Origin: an uncultured Micrococcales bacterium
Lineage (GTDB): Bacteria; Actinomycetota; Actinomycetes; S36-B12; UBA10799
Assembly (NCBI GenBank): GCA_937952095.1
Contig: CALFYG010000278.1
Location: forward strand, 1 to 30,006
Reading direction: 5' to 3'
Length of the DNA: 30,006 nt
Part shown: positions 21,794 through 28,848 of the stretch, piece by piece
How positions within the stretch are numbered: the first letter of the stretch is position 1
Layout of the letters: the number at the start of each line of letters is the position of its first letter
Notes under the pieces: generated by a model
Database searches by the model: none
Seen by the model: the letters and a program-made list of their open reading frames with translations, nothing else
What the model was told of the DNA's origin: nothing
Made by a program: the position numbers and the translations under genes

Positions 21794-21822
21794 GTAATGC
21801 ATACTACGCCGCGTATGCAGAC
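21777..21822 (-). promoter_or_regulatory. Promoter and candidate operator of the sulfur operon
   Basis: The minus-strand -10 TAGTAT (21801-21806) is overlapped by an inverted repeat TGCATAC-N8-GTATGCA (21798-21819). GTCTGCAT occurs directly at 21777 and 21786 and inverted (ATGCAGAC) at 21815. A dyad covering the -10 is a likely autoregulatory site for the HTH protein. Confidence 0.5.
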
Positions 21823-21852
21823 GTTCGCAACGGTGGGGGTGCGTTTCGTTCC

Positions 21853-21975
21853 CCCGATTGCGACGTTGTTGCCCGGCGGATCTCCCGATTGCGACGTTGT
21901 TGTCGTTCGAAGGCCCGAAATCTGGCAACAACGTCGCAATCGGCCCTGGGCCGTGGCAACAACGTCGCAATCGCG
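21853..21975. repeat. Composite tandem-inverted repeat element, copy 2 (31-bp period)
   Basis: CCCGATTGCGACGTTGTTG occurs at 21853-21871 and 21884-21902 (31 bp apart). CAACAACGTCGCAATCG occurs at 21926-21942 and 21957-21973 (31 bp apart). The gap between the second direct and first inverted unit is 23 bp. Every unit is exactly 17269 bp from its partner in the copy at 4584, although the spacers differ. This copy lies between the divergent regulator and DUF429 genes, so it is not restricted to gene 3' ends. Confidence 0.93.
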
Positions 21976-21997
21976 CCCCCGCAGCGACAATGACCCC

Positions 21998-22633
21998 ATG
22001 TACGCGGGAGTGGACGGATGTGCCAAGGGCTGGGTCGCATTCGTCGTGCCCACGCAACGCCTTGTGGAGGGGTTCCCCTCCTTCGCCGACCTGGCCGGGC
22101 ACCTGCGCGAACTCGGTGTGACCACCATCGGTGTCGACATGCCGATCGAGCCGCCGGAGACCGGCGCCAGGGAATGTGACCTGGCCGTCAAGAAGGCGCT
22201 GGGCCCGAAGGCGTCGAGTCTGTTCATCACCCCGACCCGGGCGGCCCTGGCGTGCGCGACCCAGGCCGAAGCCACCGTGGTCAACAAGGAGCACGGCGGC
22301 GCCGGCGTCTCGGCGCAGGCCTTCGCGTTGCGGCACAAGATCCGCGAGGTGGAACAGGCAGGTGTCGGCGGCCTGATTGAGGTCCACCCGGAACTGACGT
22401 TCCACTTACTCGGTGCCCCGCGGTTCCCGAAGCGCAGCTGGGCCGGCGTCCGGGAACGTGTGCGGATCCTGCAGGCCAATGGCCTCGACCCGTGGGCCTG
22501 GGAGTCGACGGGCTGGGCCGGCGTGGACGACACTCTCGACGCAGCGGCTGCTGCGCTCACGGCCGCGCGCCACGCCGACGGCACAGCGATCCGCTTCCCC
22601 GCACGGCGCCGGGGCCCGGCGATCTGGGCCTGA
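21998..22633 (+). CDS. DUF429 protein (predicted RNase H-like nuclease)
   Basis: 211 residues. DUF429 family (PF04250): the start YAGVDGCAKGWVAFVV, then TIGVDMPIEPPETGARECD, a PTRAALAC segment, GLIEVHPELTFHLL and the C-terminal DDTLDAAAAALTAARHADG. Acidic residues in VDGC, VDMP, EVHPE and DDTLDA fit the catalytic carboxylates proposed for this RNase H-like fold. No function has been shown, as far as I know. ATG 21998 has GACAAT six bases upstream and no ribosome site, so the message is probably leaderless. The longer open frame back to 21797 crosses the repeat element and is not coding. Confidence 0.9.
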   Translation: MYAGVDGCAKGWVAFVVPTQRLVEGFPSFADLAGHLRELGVTTIGVDMPIEPPETGARECDLAVKKALGPKASSLFITPTRAALACATQAEATVVNKEHGGAGVSAQAFALRHKIREVEQAGVGGLIEVHPELTFHLLGAPRFPKRSWAGVRERVRILQANGLDPWAWESTGWAGVDDTLDAAAAALTAARHADGTAIRFPARRRGPAIWA

Positions 22634-22637
22634 GGCC

Positions 22638-22650
22638 TATGCTGCCTGGC
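22638..22650 (+). promoter_or_regulatory. -10 element of a leaderless promoter
   Basis: TATGCT (22638-22643), seven bases, then ATG 22651. Confidence 0.5.
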
Positions 22651-23400
22651 ATGTCCACCGACGTCGCGGTCCGCGCACCCCGCCTCTCCGCGTGGCCCAT
22701 GGCCCTGCTTGCCGCTGCCTTCTACACCCTCGGGATGGTCGCGGTCTGGCAGTTCGCCGAGCATGACTATGAGCAGACCGCCGAGTTGCTGCGCGATGTG
22801 ATCCTGGCACTGGCCGTTCTGGTGCTTCTCGCGCTGGGCTTGGCCTGGTGGTCGCGCCTGACGATCCACCGCAGCAACCGCCTCGGCTGGTTCGGCATGG
22901 TGGCGTTGATCCCGGTCCTCTTGATGCTGATCACCTTCGTCGCGTCCGCGAGTTCAGGCTTCGACGATTACGGCCTGATCGTGGTGGTGCTCATCGGCAC
23001 GGCACTGGTCGGGATCGGCGAGGAGACCGTATTCCGTGGCATCGTGCTCAACTCCCTGGCCCGCACGATGAGCCTGCCGTGGGCGGTGGTCGTGTCCTCG
23101 CTGTTCTTCGGTCTCATGCACTCGGCCAACGTCCTGCTGCAGCCGGTGGGGGACACGGTGTCGCAGGTGATCGTGACGTCGCTGATCGGGCTGTTCCTGG
23201 GATGGACCTACGTGCTGTCCGGTGGAAACCTCGTGCTGGTCGTTGTCATCCACTGGCTGTGGGACTTCGGTCTCATCGCCAGTAACGAGGCAGTCACGGC
23301 CCAGGCCGGGTTCTCCGGGCTCGCCACCGTGGCCGTGCTTCTCCTCGCGATGATCGGCACGGCGATCGGGTTCCACAAGAAGCCGACGTGGGGCGCCTGA
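22651..23400 (+). CDS. CPBP family intramembrane glutamic endopeptidase
   Basis: 249 residues with about seven to eight hydrophobic segments. The CAAX-protease/bacteriocin-processing (Abi, PF02517) motifs are intact: EExxxR in GIGEETVFRGIVL (motif 1), FxxxH in FFGLMHSAN (motif 2) and HWLWDF (motif 3). They form the glutamate-based active site within the membrane. Bacterial members act in prenyl-protein or peptide processing or bacteriocin immunity; the substrate here is unknown. ATG 22651 is favoured over 22639 because the -10 TATGCT covers the latter. Its stop shares a base with the next ATG (TGATG). Confidence 0.9.
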   Translation: MSTDVAVRAPRLSAWPMALLAAAFYTLGMVAVWQFAEHDYEQTAELLRDVILALAVLVLLALGLAWWSRLTIHRSNRLGWFGMVALIPVLLMLITFVASASSGFDDYGLIVVVLIGTALVGIGEETVFRGIVLNSLARTMSLPWAVVVSSLFFGLMHSANVLLQPVGDTVSQVIVTSLIGLFLGWTYVLSGGNLVLVVVIHWLWDFGLIASNEAVTAQAGFSGLATVAVLLLAMIGTAIGFHKKPTWGA

Positions 23401-23900
23401 TGGATCTCGTGCCAGGAAGTCTGCTGGTACGTACGTCCGTGGAAGGTGCCGCAGCGCGAGTGGGGCACCGCCTCGTCCTCGCTGTCGAACAATGGTCGGT
23501 GGTAGTCGAACTCGCCGACGGGGAACCCGTCGCGGTCACTGTGCGTGCTGATCTGACGACTTTGAAGATCCGCTCAGGTTCCGGCGGTGTCACGCCGCTG
23601 ACGCCGGTGGACAAGCAGGTCATTCTCCGGAATGCCGCGAGGACCCTCGATGTTTCCCGGTACCCGGAGGTGGTCTTCGACGGCCAGGTGCTCCCCGGCT
23701 ACCTGGTGAGCGGGGAGTTGACCATCCACGGGCGCACTCAGCCGTTGGAGGCGCAGATCACCCTCGCCGACGGCCACGCGTCCGCCGCGATACCGGTGCT
23801 GCAGAGCGACTTCGGCGTCAAGCCCTACTCCTTGATGCTCGGGCAGTTGAAAGTGGCCGACGAGGTGATCGTCGAGATCGACGCCGAGATTCCCGCGTAG
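23400..23900 (+). CDS. YceI family protein
   Basis: 166 residues. A YceI-type lipocalin-like beta barrel: DLVPGSLLVRTSVEGAAARVG start, TVRADLTTLKIRSG, the RTLDVSRYPEVVF signature, VSGELTIHGRTQPLEAQITL and DFGVKPYSLMLGQLKVADEV. YceI proteins bind polyisoprenoids or similar amphiphiles. Most are periplasmic, but no signal peptide is present here, so this one is probably cytoplasmic. Translationally coupled to the CPBP protease (TGATG). The 3' end faces the DUF1254 gene 44 bases away, a gap that holds a short direct repeat (TCGACGGGA twice) but no terminator I can see. Confidence 0.9.
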   Translation: MDLVPGSLLVRTSVEGAAARVGHRLVLAVEQWSVVVELADGEPVAVTVRADLTTLKIRSGSGGVTPLTPVDKQVILRNAARTLDVSRYPEVVFDGQVLPGYLVSGELTIHGRTQPLEAQITLADGHASAAIPVLQSDFGVKPYSLMLGQLKVADEVIVEIDAEIPA

Positions 23901-23944
23901 TTTCGACGGGATCCTCGACGGGACGGGTTGGCAGCCGCCACGGA

Positions 23945-25306
23945 TCACGGCGCAGGGATGACGGGCGGGAACTCCCACTGGCCGTCCAGCACTTCCGCGT
24001 CCGGCCAGTACAGGCGCATCAGCAGGCGGTACGGCCCGCTGTCGGGGGCGCGCAGCCAGGGCCCGTCACCGGGTCGATCCGGTGAGATCACGATCCGTTG
24101 GGCGCCTGACTCGCGGGTGCCGGAGACGGTCAGCCCCTCATCCCCGCCACGCAGGAGGTTCCCGCGTTCGTCATACAGCGTCACTGACCAGAAGGCCATG
24201 ACCGGCACGTCGGCGGGCATGTCGATCGTGTAGGTCCGCCCGCCCTCCAGCGGCTGGTCCTCGGCATCCACCGTGGTCGACGCGTAGACGGCATCCTCCG
24301 GCAGGTTCGCGCCGAGGCCCTCCCGGGCGACCACCGCCCGGACCGGGTACTGGGTCCCGTAGTCCCCAAGGGTCATCGGCGGGATCCGCCAGCCGTTGCT
24401 GATCCGGCCGCCCTCGCCGCTGGCCACTGCATCATCCATGCCGTCCAGCACACGTCCGGGCACGTCTGCCAGCCCGGCGCGCTGCGCGTCGCTCAGAGAG
24501 GAGGCGTCGAAGGCGCCGGGCGTGACGCCGACCCGCTCGAGGGCGGCCTGTGCGTCGGGGTCGGAGGGGTTGAAGGACGTCCCTTCCAAGGCCCGTGCGA
24601 GTTCGGTGAAGAACGCCTCCGCGCCGAGCGCATCCACGGCGGACCGCACATCCACGGGGTTGCGCGGGGCCGTGAGAACGGTGGGTTCGGTGTACTCCGA
24701 AGGATCGTCGAGCGGGGCGATCCGGAAGCCGTCCTGCAGGTCGGCGATCGCGTCGAGGTCCCCGTCGGTCTGCATGCGCAGGATGGTCCAGGCCGTGTTC
24801 GTGGGGGAGCGGTACTCGATCACGCCGTCGGGGGCGCCACCCGTCCATTCCGGGCCTGCGATGAGGAAGGTGTGGGCCGAGTTCCCGACGGTGCGGGTGC
24901 CGGGGTCGGCGATCACGTTGGTCCACTGATCGAGCACGGGCATGAGCCAGAAGCGTTCGCCCATGTCGGGCTGTTCGATGAGCACTGGGCCGTCGCGCAG
25001 ATCGAGCCAGGCGCTCGAGTAGACCGTGTCCCGGCTCGGCGCCACGACATTGACGCCGTTGGTCGCGGTCGGGAGGTAGCGGGCGTGGGTGAAGGCGTTG
25101 GGTCGCCCGGTCCCATCCGCGGTCAGCGACTCGCGGGTCCGCTCCATCGTGACCAACGGATAGCCGATCAGGTAGGCATCGGCGCCCCGCTTGAGTGTGA
25201 GCTTCTCGCTGATCAGGTTGCGGCCGGGCGGGAGAGCGACGAGCAGGCCGATGAGGAGGACCACGGCCAGCACCACGACGCCCAGCCACTTCAGGACCCT
25301 CTTCAT
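23945..25306 (-). CDS. DUF1254/DUF1214 domain protein, membrane-anchored
   Basis: 453 residues. An N-terminal membrane anchor (VLKWLGVVVLAVVLLIGLLV) is followed by a DUF1254 domain (AYLIGYPLVTMERTR; GVNVVAPSRDTVYSSAWLDL; ERFWLMPVLDQWTNV). A DUF1214 domain lies at the C-terminus (YTIDMPADVPVMAFWSVTLY; IVISPDRPGDGPWLRAP; LLMRLYWPD). The pair of domains is a known arrangement in extracytoplasmic proteins without a defined activity. ATG 25306 overlaps the stop of the upstream PQQ-propeller gene (ATGA), so the two are made together and may act together outside the membrane. Confidence 0.92.
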   Translation of the reverse strand: MKRVLKWLGVVVLAVVLLIGLLVALPPGRNLISEKLTLKRGADAYLIGYPLVTMERTRESLTADGTGRPNAFTHARYLPTATNGVNVVAPSRDTVYSSAWLDLRDGPVLIEQPDMGERFWLMPVLDQWTNVIADPGTRTVGNSAHTFLIAGPEWTGGAPDGVIEYRSPTNTAWTILRMQTDGDLDAIADLQDGFRIAPLDDPSEYTEPTVLTAPRNPVDVRSAVDALGAEAFFTELARALEGTSFNPSDPDAQAALERVGVTPGAFDASSLSDAQRAGLADVPGRVLDGMDDAVASGEGGRISNGWRIPPMTLGDYGTQYPVRAVVAREGLGANLPEDAVYASTTVDAEDQPLEGGRTYTIDMPADVPVMAFWSVTLYDERGNLLRGGDEGLTVSGTRESGAQRIVISPDRPGDGPWLRAPDSGPYRLLMRLYWPDAEVLDGQWEFPPVIPAP

Positions 25307-27135
25307 TCCACCGACCTCAGGACCACGAGGCCGTTGAGGGTGCCGACGAACATGTCACCGGTGCTGCTCAGGTAGGCCGCCGCGTAGTGGTTGTTGAACG
25401 GCGTGCCCGCGCCGGCCCGCCGGGTCCAGTACACCTCCCCGGTGCGGGCATCGACTGCCGTGAAGTACCAGGCGTCGACGCCGAGGGCCGACGACGGCTT
25501 CGTGTAGGTGAGTACCAGCCCGCCCACTGTGGTCGCCTTCGAGACCAGCGATGGGATGTGGATCTCGTCGTTGCTCCACCGCAGGGAGCAGTCCTCGGTC
25601 TCGATGGCGGCGAGGCCCGGCTCAGTGGTGTTGCCGGCTGTTGTCGACAGCACAGCGGGCTTGTAGCCGTAGTTGTTCTCCACGATCAGCGCACCGTCGA
25701 TGGCGATCAGGGAGTTCTCGGTGGCGGAGGTGCCCGGGGTGAAGACCGGTGCCTGGCACCGCAGGTTCCCGCTGTCGCGTTCGTAGACCACGACGTTCAT
25801 CTGCGGATCCGCGTTGTCGGTGATCGCGACGCCGCCGTCGAACAGCGTCGGCGTGGTGCCGGTGGCGCGGCTGGTCTGGCCCGGCTTCTGCCGGGAGCCC
25901 GCGTCGTACGCAGTGCGCCAGGCGACTTCCGGCGGCCCGGCGGGACCGGCTTCGAGCCGGTACATGGCGGCGCCGGTCGCGACGTAGGCCCCCTCCTCGG
26001 CCAGCGCGAAGGAGTTCTCGATGTCCTCGCCGTCGAGGTTGATCGCCTCGGGCTTCCCGTCGCGTACCACGCCAACGGTCCCGAGCGCGCCGACGTACCA
26101 GTAGCGGCCCTCCCAGTCCGGCATGACCGAGGTGACCTGTTCGCCGGGCTGCAGAGTCGCGGACACGTCGATGCTTGCTGACTCACTGAGACCGGCGGCC
26201 GCCTCGATGATCCGCAGGATCCCACCGCGCGCCGGGAACACGATCTGGTCTTTCGCGTCGAGGATGAAGTAGCCGCCGCCGGAGAAGTCGGTCAGACTGG
26301 GTCGCCGTTCACCCACAACCCGCGACTCCAAGACCCGCAATGTCGCCGGATCGATGAGGTAGGCCACGACCTTCGTGAGCGTCGAGCACAGAGTGACCAG
26401 TTCGCCGCGGGAGGTGAACGTGATGGTGGCGCAGTCGCCACCGGTGAACAGCGACTCCACCTTCGCGGTCAGCGGCTCTTTGGGCGAGATCAGGTTGTAG
26501 GAGTCGGTGGCCCAGGTGTCGTTGTGGATGCTGTTGAAGGGGTTCGTCGCCACCGACGGGTTCTGTGGGACGACCTGTTCGGGCAGATCCACCGATCGTC
26601 CGGGCCCGCCGCCCCCGGATGAGGTCAGCGCCGCCGTCGGATCGAAGGGCAGCGCCGTCGAACTCGCGTTGAACGCCGCCAGCAGGAACGCCGCGGTCAC
26701 GTACCCCGCGAGCCACCACCAGCGACGGTGAGTGGCGTCGGTGCGGCGGGTGCGGACGATGAGGACGATGAGCAGGATGGTCGTGACGGCGGCGACGACC
26801 GCCAACGCCGGTGCGCTGACCCCCATGGGTTGCAGGATCGGCAGACCGGCGCACACGGCCACGGTGGGCTGCAGGATCAGTGCCCCGATCCCGCGCGTGC
26901 GATGCGCCACCCCCCACGCCGCGAGCACAAGCAACAGCACGACGAGCGGGGACAGCAGGTAGCCGATGCCCTGTCCGATCACGTCGGGGATGGGCACGTG
27001 CGCGATCGCCTTGCCGAGCACGCCGGCGCCCACGAAGAAGTTGGAGACCGCCAGCATCGGATGCACGACCAGGATCGCCTCGGCGACCAGCAGCGCGCTG
27101 GTGATCACACGCAGGGTGCGGGGCTGCTCGGGCAC
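25303..27135 (-). CDS. Polytopic membrane protein with extracellular PQQ-like beta-propeller
   Basis: 610 residues. About five transmembrane helices occupy residues ~10-165 (LRVITSALLVAEAILVV; YLLSPLVVLLLVLAAWGV; ALAVVAAVTTILLIVLIV; WLAGYVTAAFLLAAF). A Ser/Gly/Pro linker and a ~430-residue outer region follow, with repeated blade-like segments (RYWYVGALGTVGVVRDGK; GGLVLTYTKPSSALGVDAW; AVDARTGEVYWTRRAG; GDMFVGTLNGLVVL) of the PQQ/PQQ_2 repeat class. Whether it binds PQQ or is structural (BamB-like) is unknown. GTG 27135 has minus-strand TAGAGT six bases upstream (leaderless). Forms an operon with the DUF1254 gene. Confidence 0.82.
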   Translation of the reverse strand: MPEQPRTLRVITSALLVAEAILVVHPMLAVSNFFVGAGVLGKAIAHVPIPDVIGQGIGYLLSPLVVLLLVLAAWGVAHRTRGIGALILQPTVAVCAGLPILQPMGVSAPALAVVAAVTTILLIVLIVRTRRTDATHRRWWWLAGYVTAAFLLAAFNASSTALPFDPTAALTSSGGGGPGRSVDLPEQVVPQNPSVATNPFNSIHNDTWATDSYNLISPKEPLTAKVESLFTGGDCATITFTSRGELVTLCSTLTKVVAYLIDPATLRVLESRVVGERRPSLTDFSGGGYFILDAKDQIVFPARGGILRIIEAAAGLSESASIDVSATLQPGEQVTSVMPDWEGRYWYVGALGTVGVVRDGKPEAINLDGEDIENSFALAEEGAYVATGAAMYRLEAGPAGPPEVAWRTAYDAGSRQKPGQTSRATGTTPTLFDGGVAITDNADPQMNVVVYERDSGNLRCQAPVFTPGTSATENSLIAIDGALIVENNYGYKPAVLSTTAGNTTEPGLAAIETEDCSLRWSNDEIHIPSLVSKATTVGGLVLTYTKPSSALGVDAWYFTAVDARTGEVYWTRRAGAGTPFNNHYAAAYLSSTGDMFVGTLNGLVVLRSVE

Positions 27136-27141
27136 GGCGTC

Positions 27142-27147
27142 ACTCTA
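27142..27147 (-). promoter_or_regulatory. -10 element, PQQ-propeller gene
   Basis: TAGAGT on the minus strand, six bases, then GTG 27135. Confidence 0.55.
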
Positions 27148-27261
27148 CCGGAAACCGGGTCTGGTCACCCTGCGTTACCGGGAGCGGCCCGGCTTGTCCT
27201 CCCTTCGTCGGAAAACCGTGCCAGAGGTGTGCAGATCGGGCGAACGGCCGCCACGCGGGGC

Positions 27262-27267
27262 TACTTT
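27262..27267 (+). promoter_or_regulatory. -10 element, coiled-coil gene
   Basis: TACTTT, six bases (CGACAC), then ATG 27274; no ribosome site is present. Confidence 0.55.
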
Positions 27268-27273
27268 CGACAC

Positions 27274-28098
27274 ATGCGAAGCAAATGGATGGTTACCGCT
27301 GTCTCCCTGTTCATCGCGCCTGCGCTGGTCGTCGCCTCGGCCCCCGCCAACGCCGCCACGCCTGGGATCCGCAGCACCAAGGAGTACCAGGCCCTGAAGG
27401 TCTACGTGTCCGAGCTGAACGCGAAGAAGACACAACAGCAGACACCCGCGGAGATCAGCAAGTACCGCAGCGAGTTGTCGAAGAAGCGCGCCAAAGCGTC
27501 GACGAAGGTCCGGGTGCTGTACCAGCAGAAGTTGAACCAGGCCAAGGACCGCCGGGCCAATCGCAAGGCCAAGGTCGTCGCGCTCAAGCAGCGCCGCAAC
27601 GCGCAGATCGCGCAGTTGAAGAACGCGCGCCAGCAGAAGCTCAACTCGATCGCCGCGAACCGCCGCGCCGCGATCGCCCGCATCAACACCAACTACGCCA
27701 ACCAGCAGGACAAGCTGAACAAGCAGTTGAAGAAGGCGCGCAAGAAGCTGGCGAAGGCGACCAACCCGGTGGTGAAGCAGAACTTGCGCGAGGAGATCAG
27801 TGCGATCCAGGACGAGCTCGACACCCTCGCCCAGGAGAAGCGGTCGGACCTGAACATCGCGAACAACAAGTACGACAACCAGGTTGAGAACGCCAAGGAG
27901 CAGTACGCCCAGAAGATCGAGAACACCACTGAGCAGTTCAACTCGCAGATCACCAACCTGCAGACCCGCTTGCGTGAGCTGTACCAGCAGAGCAAGCAGA
28001 ACGCCCAGCAGCGCCGCGCCGATGAGTTCGCCATCGTCAAGGCGAAGTATGACGAGGGGGTCGGCTACATCAACCAGATGCCGGTCAACGGCCAGTAG
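27274..28098 (+). CDS. Secreted long coiled-coil protein, unrecognised
   Basis: 274 residues. A Sec signal peptide (MRSKWMVTAVSLFIAPALVVASAPANA, likely cleaved after ANA at ~28) is followed by an almost continuous, very basic coiled coil rich in Lys, Gln, Asn, Arg and Ala. There are no cysteines and few aromatics apart from Tyr. A heptad-like pattern runs through KLNQAKDRRANRKAKVVALK, LNKQLKKARKKLAKA and IQDELDTLAQEK. The C-terminus (YDEGVGYINQMPVNGQ) is short and different. Codons are strongly biased to AAG, AAC and CAG, which suggests high expression. I know no family for it. Sheath, wall-associated or polymer-binding roles are possible but unproven. Confidence 0.85.
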   Translation: MRSKWMVTAVSLFIAPALVVASAPANAATPGIRSTKEYQALKVYVSELNAKKTQQQTPAEISKYRSELSKKRAKASTKVRVLYQQKLNQAKDRRANRKAKVVALKQRRNAQIAQLKNARQQKLNSIAANRRAAIARINTNYANQQDKLNKQLKKARKKLAKATNPVVKQNLREEISAIQDELDTLAQEKRSDLNIANNKYDNQVENAKEQYAQKIENTTEQFNSQITNLQTRLRELYQQSKQNAQQRRADEFAIVKAKYDEGVGYINQMPVNGQ

Positions 28099-28185
28099 CC
28101 GAGAACGTCACGGCCCACTGCTTCGGTGGCGGGCCGCGGCATGTCGGGCGGGGGTGGCGCCGCCTCGCGTTGCCCGCCCCGCGTC

Positions 28186-28306
28186 GGTTAGAGGTTGGTC
28201 GGTTGGTGAGAGGTTGTGCACTCCGGTGAGAGGTTCGCGGCCGTTTTTCACTAACGGATGAGCCGGGGACTAGCCAATGAGCGTGGGACTAACGGATGCA
28301 CCCCGG
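28186..28306. repeat. Tandem repeat array of two unit types (~19-bp period)
   Basis: The left half holds GGTTAGAGGTTG (28186), GGTGAGAGGTTG (28205) and GGTGAGAGGTTC (28225), spaced 19 and 20 bp. The right half holds ACTAACGGATG (28250), ACTAGCCAATG (28269) and ACTAACGGATG (28288), spaced exactly 19 bp. The right unit reversed (CCGTTAGTG) partly matches the left (CGGTTAGAG). The array lies between convergent genes. The preceding 28099-28185 holds GC-rich inverted repeats (GGGCGGG 28146 with CCCGCCC 28173) and no gene. Confidence 0.75.
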
Positions 28307-28320
28307 TCAGTACCTGAGAC

Positions 28321-28797
28321 TCACCCCGCTGCGCGGAACACCTCGAGCAACTCCGCGGTGAACAGAACGAACGTGACCTCCAGCGACGAGTCCCGGACGG
28401 TCTGCACGGCGATCCCTGCGGCCTCCTCCAGCGGGTAGCCGTAGATCCCGCAACTGATCGCGGGGAACGCCAGAGTCCGAATCCCGTTCTGCTCCGCCAG
28501 CGCCAAGGAGCTCCGGTAGGCCGAGGCGAGCAGTTCCGCCTCGCCCTGCCCGCCGCCGTGCCAGACCGGCCCGACGGTGTGGATGATGAAGCGCGCCGGC
28601 AGATCGAAGCCGGGTGTGATCCGCGCCTGTCCCGTAGGACACGGCGCCACCTGCCGGCAGGCCGCCGGGAGCAAGGGGCCGGCCGCGCGATGGATCGCGC
28701 CGTTGACGCCCGAGCCGTCCGAGAGGGACTCGTTGGCGGCGTTGACGATGGCGTCGCCGTCGAAGGTCGTGATGTCGCCGAGGACGAAGTTCAACAC
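28321..28797 (-). CDS. Macrodomain (MacroD/YmdB-type) ADP-ribose-binding protein
   Basis: 158 residues, a single macrodomain. Ligand-binding elements: GDITTFDGDAIVNAANESL (Asp and the NAAN), GSGVNGAIHRAAGP, the middle CPTGQARITPGFDLPARFIIHTVGP, then PAISCGIYGYPLEEAAGIAV (diphosphate loop). This is the MacroD-type arrangement of O-acetyl-ADP-ribose deacetylases and ADP-ribosyl hydrolases. The specific substrate is not predictable. GTG 28797 is chosen because minus-strand TATGTT lies six bases upstream. The frame is open far upstream to 29967 only because of high GC; that part is antisense to the monooxygenase gene. Confidence 0.93.
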   Translation of the reverse strand: MLNFVLGDITTFDGDAIVNAANESLSDGSGVNGAIHRAAGPLLPAACRQVAPCPTGQARITPGFDLPARFIIHTVGPVWHGGGQGEAELLASAYRSSLALAEQNGIRTLAFPAISCGIYGYPLEEAAGIAVQTVRDSSLEVTFVLFTAELLEVFRAAG

Positions 28798-28803
28798 GTT
28801 TGC

Positions 28804-28842
28804 AACATAGCGCTGGCCGAGTCGTGCGCGCCCGCATACGGT
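28804..28842. promoter_or_regulatory. Divergent leaderless promoters (macrodomain and monooxygenase)
   Basis: Minus-strand TATGTT (28804-28809) is six bases from GTG 28797. Plus-strand TACGGT (28837-28842) is six bases from ATG 28849. The two do not overlap, unlike the other divergent pairs. Confidence 0.55.
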
Positions 28843-28848
28843 CGTGCC

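Noticed and set aside
4584..21975. 31-bp periodic repeats as a CRISPR array
   Set aside because: Only two units per direction, followed by inverted units, 12-bp spacers and no cas genes. The layout does not fit a CRISPR array.
21797..21997. Longer N-terminus for the DUF429 protein
   Set aside because: It would translate through the repeat element and the divergent promoter. The family start and -10 hexamer point to ATG 21998.
23901..23944. Terminator between yceI-like and DUF1254 genes
   Set aside because: Only a short direct repeat (TCGACGGGA twice). No hairpin of useful length was found.
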